Assembly (NCBI RefSeq): GCF_018991925.1
Contig: NW_024755055.1
Location: forward strand, 1,507,137 to 1,571,136
Direction of reading: 5' to 3'
From: Homarus americanus
Taxonomy: Eukaryota; Arthropoda; Malacostraca; Decapoda; Nephropidae
Length of the DNA stretch: 64,000 nt
Numbering within the stretch: the stretch's first letter is position 1; every line of letters begins with the position of its first letter. The translations under genes were made by a program, and so were the position numbers. The notes below the pieces were generated by a model, which saw nothing but the letters and a program-made list of their open reading frames with translations, did not search any database and was not told where the DNA came from. Positions 24,243 to 34,400 of this stretch are shown here, one piece after another.

Positions 24243-24688
24243 TTTTTTTCACCTGTAAATAATCCAACGGTAATCATATGGGCTCTAATACCTTATAAAT
24301 GTCTATCACTCGGTCATTAGCTAACTTATTAAGGTATTCTTCATTGGCTGTCATCAACCTATAGTAATTACAGTACACGGTCTTTAACTGGGTTTACTTC
24401 CTTCTGGGGTTCAGTAATAACAAAATATACTGATGAATGTTTTAAGTCTAATGCACATTATATAATCCTTACATGGAAAATAAAAATTGTCATAAGGAAA
24501 AAAGAATGAGAAAGAAAGACAGAACTTTGTCACATTACACAGTTTCAGTTAATGGAACAATGGATATCCTGTGTAGGTTTGTTTTTGGCTTTTGGAATGT
24601 AAAGTACCATTACTTTATCGTATACTTTATTTTTTTAACTTATCACAAGGTATATCATGATAACTGCTGCTGCTGAATACATAAAGTA

Positions 24689-24972
24689 CAGCTCCTCCTC
24701 GACTTAAGACCTACTCGACTTACGACCACCCGCACTTACGACCTCCCTCAGTTGTACCAAAATTTTGTCAAATTACGTATTTTCGAGTCCCAACGTCAGT
24801 ACACAGAAAATTTTTTCGTTTGTAATTCACTTTAAAATGGCTGGCAAGCTTAAAAGTGAGTTTTGTGGTGCTGAGAAGAAAAAGAGACACCCATTTTAGA
24901 TTTTCTATGTATTATTTAAGCATTTTCGACTTACGACCTGGACTAATCCCGTCGTAAGTCGGGGAGGAGCTG
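24689..24972 (+). mobile_element. Tigger-like MITE, copy 2 (TA-flanked)
   Basis: A 284-bp copy of the element at 18181-18466, inverted relative to it. Termini are CAGCTCCTCCTCGACTTA and GTCGGGGAGGAGCTG, flanked by TA at 24687-24688 and 24973-24974. It keeps the same micro-ORF, here MAGKLKSEFCGAEKKKRHPF then stop, beginning near 24837 with one residue changed. Confidence 0.85.
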
Positions 24973-24974
24973 TA

Positions 24975-25963
24975 TATACTTTTTGTTACTTAAATATGTT
25001 CTACACTGAACTGATAACATTAAATTACCCTAAACTTCAACATACACTTATAAAATGTTTTTCTTAACAGAGTAAATTCATTACACACATAAAATTACAT
25101 TCTAAACTTAGTTAATCATTACTTTCTATAAATACTTGCCAAGTACACAAGTACCGGTACACACAATATATAGTAAAACCTAACATTCTTTATGCCATTT
25201 ATTACACCACACCATAGTACTGTACTGTGCTGTATAACACCACCAACCTACCCCACCGCAGAATAAAACCTGCGTCTCATAAATTAGGTGACTAGAAAAA
25301 AAGTCACAATTTTGGCTAGGAAATACAGTTGCACTTTATATAAAACCATTAACAAATAAAGTAATAAAACTAGATGCATTTTAGGGGGTAAGGTTAGTTG
25401 GTTAGTTAGTTTGGATAGGGTTAATTAGATTTGGTTAGGTTAATTTGGGTTAGTTAGGCTAATTTAGGATAGGTTACATAACATTTTGAATGTTTTCTTC
25501 AGTTATTAAAAACTAAACTATCCAAAAGTTAAAAAAATTGTCATGTTCAAAAAGATAACAAAACTCACTTTTCTCCTACAGTCAGGCACCCTGTACAGTA
25601 CTGCCGGGCCAACGAGCTGGTGTACAATAAACAGGATAAATCATAATATCATAGTCCATCAGTGAAGAAATAACAGGCTTGAGGAACTGATCAGTAACTC
25701 ACCACCTAGAGAGAGGATCCTCATTGTCTTAAAAATTACTAAGAGAGAAGAGTCATATTGTGTTCGTAAATCATCACAGGAGAGGGGGTTCATTGTCCTT
25801 AAATGTCAAAGTGAAAAAAAAAGAGTCCAATTTAAAATCATCACAGGAGCATCATTGCCCTGCAAATTCCTTGGGAGGAATCTTGTTGTCCTGAAATTGT
25901 TCCTCATCTCTGAATCTATTACACCTTCACACACACACACACAGGTATACGTGAATTCCTTTT
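24975..25963. other. Intergenic with a short TTAGG-type patch
   Basis: A degenerate GGTTAG/TTAGTTAGG patch lies at about 25388-25472. It contains no gene. (CA)n at about 25930-25942. Confidence 0.5.
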
Positions 25964-26336
25964 CAGGTAGGTAGGTAGTTGGGAGGTACTACCGCCTGGG
26001 AAGATATTGGAAGCATAATGTGTTGTCTAACGGTAGAACCTGTTGCCATACGGCATCACAAAAATTGTGACCAAGTCCCAGGTTGCTGATCTGACTTTCT
26101 GCCTCATTTACACACAATTGCAGGGTCTCAATTGTTTCTCTTACTATGACAACACAACATACATATGTATATTGTTTCTCACTATTGATCTTTTTTTCAT
26201 TTTATTTATTTATTTATTGTTATTATATTTTCGTCCCCAGGCCCTGATGTGGGTCATTGACCTGTGTCTGGTGGATTAATCCCATGGAGAGATAAAAAAT
26301 AAATAAATAAATAAATAAAATAAAAATAAAATAAAA
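25964..26336 (+). mobile_element. SINE-like interspersed repeat, copy C (most complete)
   Basis: It opens with a GGTAGGTAGTTGGGAGGTAC head and continues through GTGACCAAGTCCCAGGTTGC, a T-rich linker and the CCCTGATGTGGGTCATTGAC block. It ends in an A-rich (AAATA)n tail at 26293-26336. The A-rich tail and dispersed copies fit a retroposed SINE. A microsatellite-rich copy is at 3847-4334 and a truncated one at 9361-9556. Confidence 0.75.
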
Positions 26337-26839
26337 TCTTGTGTCTTCACCAACCCAGAGAACAATAAACACCATCTTAAATGCTTCACAAAAAGATGAG
26401 TTCTTTGGCCACTTTAGTGAGCCCTAAATATTGTATTTCAGGGTAGAGTATTAACTGAGGTTTTGAGCCCATTCATCACATTTACAAAGCAATTAATGTA
26501 CAGTAATGTATCGTCTAACCTTCTCCATATTGTCTTCAACTAAGTATAACTCGTAAAGTGCAATTTAGAGCAGACCGAGATTCAATTAGCACAAAATTTT
26601 CTTCGGGACACATAATAAAAATACCTTTGAAATAACTAACTGATATTAAACATAAATTAAATAGAGTACAGTAAAAATACTTTGGTCAATAACTCAGTCT
26701 AAAAACATTAGTTTTGTGCTGTAGTAAATCACATACACAGTCTGTTTCTCAGTTTCATCGAGTCATTTGCCATCGAAAAAAACAACGTTCATTGGCTAAA
26801 TTACTAGACCGACGTACTGGAGAGTCCAATATATGTTTC
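26337..26839. other. CHRAC1 3' flank
   Basis: AT-rich, probably includes the CHRAC1 3' UTR. Nothing else was recognised. Confidence 0.45.
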
Positions 26840-27208
26840 TTAAAAAAATCCTTCAAACCTATTGCTGTTTTCCTCAATCAACCTCTGAGCTTCGGCCCAC
26901 ATCACCTTCTTGGGAATGGCCTCTTTTAAGAACTCCAGGTGATCAATAGAGTGAACAGAATCAGCCAAGGCTTCATAGTCGACGCTGTCTCTCTTGCTGG
27001 AATTTGTCAGAGATTCTTCCGATAAATACTGGATAAATAACTCCGTGGCTCTGGTGATGAGGTGGAGCGTTTCCTGAGAGACCGTCTCCACATCGGGACA
27101 ACTCTTCATGATCATTTTGACGCGCTGGGTCGGGAGAGTCAGGTCACTGGCAACGTTGCTCGCTCGACCCTGTTTGCCCGGAGGTGACTTGACTTGGGAA
27201 GATGCCAT
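26840..27208 (-). CDS. CHRAC1: Chromatin accessibility complex protein 1 (histone-fold), complete
   Basis: A single minus-strand coding exon of 122 residues starting at MASSQVKSPPGK (ATG at 27208). An in-frame TTG upstream could extend it but is not a likely start. The histone fold has LTLPTQRVKMIMKSCPDVE (helix 1), SQETLHLITRATELFIQYLS (helix 2) and VDYEALADSVHSIDHLEFL (helix 3), then AIPKKVMWAEAQRLIEEN. This matches the CHRAC-15/NF-YC-like subunit, which pairs with POLE3/CHRAC-17 in the ACF/CHRAC nucleosome remodelling complex. The human protein (131 residues) has an acidic C-terminal tail. Here the protein ends NSNRFEGFF without one. A possible acceptor (CTTCAG) about 20 bp upstream of the ATG suggests a 5' UTR intron. 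Confidence 0.9.
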   Translation of the reverse strand: MASSQVKSPPGKQGRASNVASDLTLPTQRVKMIMKSCPDVETVSQETLHLITRATELFIQYLSEESLTNSSKRDSVDYEALADSVHSIDHLEFLKEAIPKKVMWAEAQRLIEENSNRFEGFF

Positions 27209-29175
27209 TTCTGCTTCCAACCTGAAGTAGTAATTGGAGAGTTACTGATCTCATCAAATCTGCTGTAATACTTTACTTCATGACTATGTGTTTAGAGAAG
27301 CAGAAATGGCACCCTAGGAAGATATCATGTGAATAATAATCAGTATACATATATATGCTGACTGACAGACTTATAAACACAACAACTCACAGTACTGCAC
27401 CCACCTTTATCTTTAATAAAACAGTATAGACAAATATAAGTTGTATTGTAGCGTACTCCACTACAGTATCTCTCGGCTTAGTTTATTATATTAATGGGTT
27501 TTACAGAAACAAGGAACACATTTATTAAGTAAAGTAATAATGTCATACATGTTCACCCTGTACAGTACAATGACAGTACAGGTATACAAACAATGGAAAA
27601 TAGTAAGTTTATTTAATCAATGACTGCACACAACAGCCGTTAAAAGACCACTTAACCTATGCATGGACACTACAACGCCACATACAGTTAGGTTAGGTGG
27701 GTACATGACCCCACTGGAGCACGTGGCTGTACATTATGTTCAGGACGGAGAACAGTTGGGTAAGGAATAATATTTTTCATAATACGGTAATATTTTTGGT
27801 ATTACTGTATTATCATTTTGGTTATGTAGAGAATTTTAGGATTTTAAGGTAAGGTTAGGTTAGTCTGGGTTAGGTTAGGCTGAAATTATGGTTTTCCCCG
27901 GTGACTTTTGATGAGTTTTGAACGAATTCCCAAATTGGTACATTAACAAAACGATAATTTTACCATATATTTACGACTTTTACCATACCAAACATACGCA
28001 AGGTCAAACACTACGACTTATGAGCAACTGTTACATCACACGACTTATTGACCACGAAATGAACAAACCAAGTCTAGCCTCCACCGATTAGTTAGTTAAA
28101 TACGTTGGGTTGGTTCATTTAATCACAGCTGGTTACTGTAATTACACACCACGATAGTTAACCAGGGATAAAGTGAAATATTAACCTTCTGTTCAGTGGC
28201 CGGGGGGAGGGAGATAGTGGCGCCCCTCGTGGATTATGACGGTACTATAGCCACCTTAACACATGACCTACTGGTTCTAACTTATTTTGATTGACTATAC
28301 TAAGAATTCACATACAATATGATACAATATTAACTAAAAATACAAACTAAATTTATATAGATTTAAAATAAAACTGGATAAAAGAAAAAATCATCTCATC
28401 TCCATTATCCTCCTCATCTTCCTTTCTTCTCTTATATTTAACTATACCCAGCTTCTTCACGACTACACAAACGCCATTATTTGTATCTTAATGTCCTTAC
28501 CTTTCTATATTAAGTAGTTTTAGTGAAGACGAACGAGGATAACTACCGCGTGCAGCAAACAAACTCTGTCTTCTCCCCACCAATCACGTTTAAGATCTGC
28601 GAGTCTGGAGGAACATATCAGCCAATCACCGTCCAGCCGGGGTATACTGTCAAGGACCATCAGTATAAATGTTTATCTATATATTTTTTTAATGTTAATG
28701 TCTTCCATCACTATTATATCATTATCTTATTTTATTTACTGTTTATTTGTTATTTTTAGTTTAGATTATAATAAGTACACTATAACTTAAATGTTTATGA
28801 CCCAACTGTATAAACCAATCTGAAAGTAACCCAAAACATGAAGGTTTATACCATTATAGATGTATAATCTTAATATAAATACATGTGAAGTAGAACTCAA
28901 ATATGAACAAGACAAATAAACAAATATTTCAAGTACTACACTCAACTGTCAAAAGGGCAATATAGTTAATGTTAAATATTCATTGCGATCAAGAATTGTG
29001 AAGCTAAATATTTTTCAGAACATTTCAGGTAACAATAAGATATAAATTAACTCATTAAAAATTAAAAGATGACTTAAAGATTATTAAGTTAGTTTAGGCT
29101 GGGTATATATTAACAGTTAAAATAAAAATAATAATTACTGTGGGTTTTTGTTACAGTATTTTTATCAACATTGCT
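27209..29175. other. Intergenic between CHRAC1 and the hAT element
   Basis: It holds the CHRAC1 promoter side. A short TTAGGTTAG patch lies near 27848-27880. An open frame at about 28526-28665 with CCAAT words looks coding-like but matches no family I know and is left unassigned. Confidence 0.45.
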
Positions 29176-29183
29176 CATCTTAT

Positions 29184-30119
29184 CAGAGTTGCCAACTTAG
29201 CGACTTTGTAGCTAGATCTAGAGCTTTTTGTTTTTTTCTAGCGACATTTTAGAGCGATTTGTGACTTGTCTAGAGATATCCACTGAGATCTAGCGACTTT
29301 CTGGATACTTTGAGACTGTCCATGAAAACTCAGTTTTCCTAATTTCGAGCCATAATATATAGCAACGGGGTTACAGGGACAATACATTTGAACGGGTTGA
29401 ACTCATAAAACAACTTCGTCAACTCTTACCTGACAACATTCGTGTGCTGCAGTCTATTTCTTTTCTGAATGCCGATGAATGCTTGAAGCCTATTAAATCA
29501 GATATACTTGGTTTGGCACACTTATTTACAGAAGATTCCAGCACCCTTACCAAGATTGATTTCCAGTGGAAAAAACTGCATCACACAATCTGGACAGAAA
29601 CATCTAACACCCTAAAATTGTGGTCAGAAGTGGCAAATTACAGAGATGCGACCGGTGAAAACCCTTACCATGATCTGGCTGAAATTGCACTCGCTGCCTT
29701 ATCTCTTCCGCATTCAAACGCAGATGTAGAGCGCACATTTAGTAATATGAACTTTGTGAAATCAAAATTGCGCAACAAAATGAAACTGTCGACATTAAAG
29801 GCAATTCTTACAATAAAGTATGTTAATGTAGATTAGAAAATTCATCGTAATGCATGAGAGGACCTGATGCAATTACTATTGAATAATAGGTAAGTGTGCA
29901 CATTAAACTTTAAACAAAATAATATTTTTATTTTTACATAATGCATTTTATTTATACTCAGTCCATTATAGTCGGCATTATGAAAATATTATTTGCATCA
30001 AATTACTGAAGGGGGGGAATAATAGCTAGCGACTTTCCATGGAAGACGAAGCATTACTTAGCCACTTTTTGTAAGTACCTCAGCCAGCGACAGTTGAAAA
30101 ACCCGAGTTGGCAACACCG
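29184..30119 (+). mobile_element. Internally deleted hAT-type DNA transposon
   Basis: A 936-bp element. The left end CAGAGTTGCCAACTTAG and right end (reverse complement) CGGTGTTGCCAACTCGG form imperfect inverted repeats. Flanking 8-mers CATCTTAT (29176-29183) and CATCATGT (30120-30127) agree at six of eight positions, which fits a decayed 8-bp hAT target duplication. A TAGCGACTT-type subterminal motif recurs near both ends. It encloses the C-terminal part of a transposase (29382-29836). Confidence 0.8.
29382..29836 (+). pseudogene. hAT transposase C-terminal fragment (dimerisation domain)
   Basis: An open frame from about 29382 to the stop at 29836. It ends with the classic hAT dimerisation signature: YHDLAEIALAALSLP, then HSNADVERTFSNMNFVKSKL and RNKMKLSTLKAILTIKY. 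The catalytic RNase H-like domain and DNA-binding N-terminus are missing, so the fragment cannot be an active transposase. The remaining frame has no internal stops. Confidence 0.85.
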
Positions 30120-30139
30120 CATCATGTAAACAGACCAAC

Positions 30140-30460
30140 AGCGATTCCAGGCGCCGAGGGTGACCCATGACACTGATGGGTTGCCGGGTCGAGTCTGTGT
30201 AACAGCGACCCAGGCGTCGAGGGTGACCATACAATGATGCTTTTGTTACGGGTCGAGTCTTAGGTGTAACAGTTGACCCAGGCGTCGAGGGCACTCTGCG
30301 ACACTGATGGTTGCTGGGTCTTGTGTAACAGCTGACTCAGGCGTCGAGGGTACCCGCGACACTAATGGTTACGGGTCGAGTCTTCTGTAACAGTTGACCT
30401 ACAGTAGGCGTCGAGGGTGACCTATGACACTGATGGTTACGGGTCGAGTCTTGTGTAACT
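30140..30460. repeat. ~64-bp GC-rich minisatellite, about 5 copies
   Basis: Repeats with words CCAGGCGTCGAGGGTGACC, GACACTGATGGTTACGGGTC and GAGTCTTGTGTAACAGTTGA. They begin within 25 bp of the right end of the hAT element. It is clearly more GC-rich than its surroundings. Confidence 0.85.
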
Positions 30461-31437
30461 CCACCACCCCAGCCTGATTACAATGGCCCTCCTGGTTGAG
30501 ATCTTATGCAGTTGGACGAGGTAGAAGAAGTTAAAAGGTTTGTGTAGTAAGTGGAGGACTTCTATTTGTCTTAATTATCCAGTTAACGATAGACCGTCAG
30601 CCAGGTGAGTGAGAGAAGGTTAATAATGCCATTTAATAACAACTTCGACTTATATTAAGGTACTAAACATACATAAATGGCTTGACTCTTAATGGCTCTT
30701 CAACAGGAAGGTGCTGGCAAAGGTTGATTTAATAGGTTATAAGCACCTCAAAGGGCATTTCTGGAGGTGGTGGTTGACTGCCCCATTAGATGTCACAGTC
30801 TCAAGGGAAACAAGTCACTGAAAAGCCTTTATATACCCATTACCGATGCCCTGACTGGTGAACTGTCCGTGGACGAAGAGGATAAATTAAAGTGATTATT
30901 GACTGTTGACGATGATGACGGTTGGGCTGTTAATGGTCTAATCACCTAACCGTTTATCATTGTATACCTTCATTATATATACGGTAAATGTTAATTATAC
31001 TTTGTTTACTTATGTTTTGTTTTTACTTATCTTAAAACACTTGCAAGATTCGTTTATTATCACGGTAAAATAGCCAGACAGAAGACTAATAAATTTACTA
31101 TGCTATAAAAACCATTTATTGTGACTATTTTAAAAAAAATCTGGGTATTATTAACGTTTCGGTCATACAGCGAGTTTAGGTTAGGTTGAGTTTGGTTGGG
31201 TAAGGTTAGGGTAGATTAAGTTTGGTTAGGTTAGGGTAGATTGAGTTAGGGTAGAAAACGTTGAAATTATGTTTTTCCGGTGGGTTTTATTTTTGTCTTT
31301 TGAACCATTTTGACCTTTGGGAAATAGGTGCATGACCAAAACGATAATTATACCATTTCTCTGAATTACTGCTACTGTATATAATTTTGTGGGGAACTTA
31401 CTATTTACATATTTTTCACATAACTTTATTTCCGCAG
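30461..31437. other. Upstream flank of the ODF2-like gene
   Basis: No coding segment. A degenerate GGTTAGGTTGAG/TTAGGGTAGA patch (TTAGG-type) lies at about 31178-31260. A 5' UTR exon of the next gene may lie here, but I could not place it. Confidence 0.45.
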
Positions 31438-34400
31438 ATGTTACGAGATAGGAGAGTACGTCGCTACCAGAAGTTCTTAAAGACCCTCAGACAGCCAGAA
31501 TCATCGCGCTGCTCCTGCCCGTCACACCTCCATCCTCGACCTTGGGTTCCTCCTCCGTGTCGCACAACGCGGCCTCATGGGGTATGGATGATGGCGCTCT
31601 CCTCTACGTCTTTTAACTTTTAATTTGAATTTTTGAGCTTTTTTTGTATTATGTGTATTGTATTATTTTTGGTGTTAGTGTATGATATGCTGTACTGTAC
31701 GTACTTTATATTGCCACTAGGTATTTTGGATATTTTTTTAATCTTGACTGGTGTTAGTTTGACGGACAATTTTGGTTTCATTTTGCTCAATATGTGATGT
31801 TTAATGCAATGAAGATAGTCTCTTTTTTTCGAAACGCAAAATTTTTTATTTATTTTTTTCAATTTTCGAGTTGAGAAGTTTTTATCAGCAGGGAAAGCTA
31901 TCGACTGTAGATGTTATTGTGCCAACCCCTGTGAACTCTTGATCATTCTCCACACCAGCCACTCTGTGACTAAGGTTAGGTTAGGTTATAATGGTAAGGT
32001 TATGATTTGTTGCTCTTCAATGGAAAACGGTCTAAGTGATTCTCAACTCGGAAGTTTAAAAAAACAATAAATTTTTTATCATTTCCATAAAATAGCTCAT
32101 CCCCATTGTATTACGCATCAAATATTGAGAAAAAATATACCCAAATTATCTTCCAAACTAGCAACAGTCAAAATCCAAATAATTACTGGTACTTAAATTA
32201 ATGTCTCATCTTTGCTTCCATTAATATACTTTACTATTTTAGTTTTCACCTTACATGTATTGTATATCATATTATGGTACGATAACTACGCTATAAGAAT
32301 TATTTTATTGATTTTATTGTGACAGAACAAGAATCATAAGTTTATTTAATTTTAACTTCTATTCCATTTTCTTTTTTCTACTAGGAAGAAATTTCACTAC
32401 ACAGAAGGTCTCATTCCAATCCAGATTTGTTAACGTACTCTAGACAATCATCTGTAAGTATTTCTATTATTGATACTTGTGTGTGTGTGTTCTGGGGGAG
32501 TGATTTATACCTGTATATATAGACATTTATCAGATTATACACCATTAATTAATATTTTATTCTTTTATATATTGAAAAATATCACAGTATTTAAAGGCAT
32601 AAAAATAATCTATTACTATTGTGTTTTAATGACCATCAATCACTCCTTTCAAATACTCTATATATCTCCCGTGAGTTTTATTCTCTCACTAATATTGTTA
32701 TTCATCCATATTTAACACTACTGCATGACCATCTTGCCTTTGTTTACCTCCCTCCATTTTTTTTTCTCATTTTTACAATCTTTTTTTCCCAGTATGGTGC
32801 AGAGTGGATTAAGTCATAAACCACAAAGACATTTAGGTTCTCATTCACTGTACTGTCATTCATTTCCACTGCCTTACCAGATATGTTTTATGCATCCCTT
32901 CTACACGTCCCAGTAACATTCATCTGGCTTAACTGTGTCTTTCTCTAGTTCTTATTCCTGTCTAATTTGTAGAGAATGGACAGAAGTCACCAAGGCTGGG
33001 TGACAGATGATGATGAGGGCCAGTACTCATTACGACATCTGTACAATGATGCCAGAGTTCTCAAGGTACAGTAATACATTTAAGAACTTTGTTTGGATCA
33101 TTATGTTAGTCCTTACAGTTGTAGATGAGGTTGAGAGCCGCTGTGTATAAAGTAATCAAGGTCACCAGCTGCACTGAGAGGCTTCATTTTTCTTATGATA
33201 CACTTAAAATTTCTTGTATGTTAATGGTAATTATTCTGATAATAACTGTCCGCTGATATTGTGTGGAGATACCTAAGAAAACCTAACCTAACCTTTTGCC
33301 CAAGAAAATTAATAGAAGTGAAAGTAATCAGCGTACAAAACTGTGCCTAAAAACGCTCTCCATAATTACCGAACCACTGACAGTCACCGGTCGTATATTA
33401 ACCATATTAATTGTAATGTCTTTTCATCTGATATGTATTTATTTTCATCTATGACCTCACCTCTGTCTTTGTCACTCATTCACTGACAAACAATTATTTT
33501 TTTATTACCACACTTCCACAACATTGTATGACAAAATTGTACAGTACTTGTTCTCTTACAGGAAGCTTTCTCAAAAGTACGTCAGGGTGACCACCTGTCA
33601 AAAGATATGCGTAACACCGTAAAGAAATGGAGTAAGAAGAATTTACCAGAACAAGATGATAGGTCAAAGGTGTGTTTCATTCTCATATATTTGTGTGTTC
33701 CCCATCTTTTATGTCTTTCCCCATCAGGCTGCACAGTCACTTGAAGCACAAACTAATATAGATTCATCCCTTTATTTGCTATCACTTAATCACAAATGAC
33801 AATCAGTAAGACAAATTAGCCCCAAATTTTAATAGATCTTAAACTTTAGATTTTCAAAAATATCAGATGAATTACAAGAGTCCTACTTTAGCTTAAAAAT
33901 GTAATTCTCTGTAATATATTAAATATATGGCAATGTATATAAGACCAAAAGAGAGTACAGGTATATTAAAAGTTGGTTAGGTATTACAGGGTATTTTGTT
34001 AATGGGATCTGCCAAGTGAGGAAACTATAGTGAGTACGGGGAAATCACGTCCCTCTTGATTCCCACTACCTCTGCTTGATCAGGGTAGATTAGGTTAATT
34101 CAAATTCTTTTATTATTATTAAGTTTTGAAATATTTTCTACCAGTCGGATGTAAGATAGAAAACTTAATGTGGAATATTTACCTCCATACAGCGAAGCAG
34201 AAGAAGGGAGGAGAAACAACCTCACACAGATCACAGTCAACAAGCAGAGGGCGATGATACCAGGAGTCCACGAGAACTTGCCAGGGAGGAAGAAGCCCTC
34301 AGACACAAACTCAGGAATTTACGTGAACTGACGCAGAATAATGCAGCGTTGATAGAGGAAAATAAAAAACTCATGAGAAAGGTGCGGTTTTTATTTTTAT

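Noticed and set aside
28526..28665. Coding-like stretch (SVFSPPITFKICESGGTYQP)
   Set aside because: No homology I recognise and no clear splice borders; could be a promoter region with CCAAT words.
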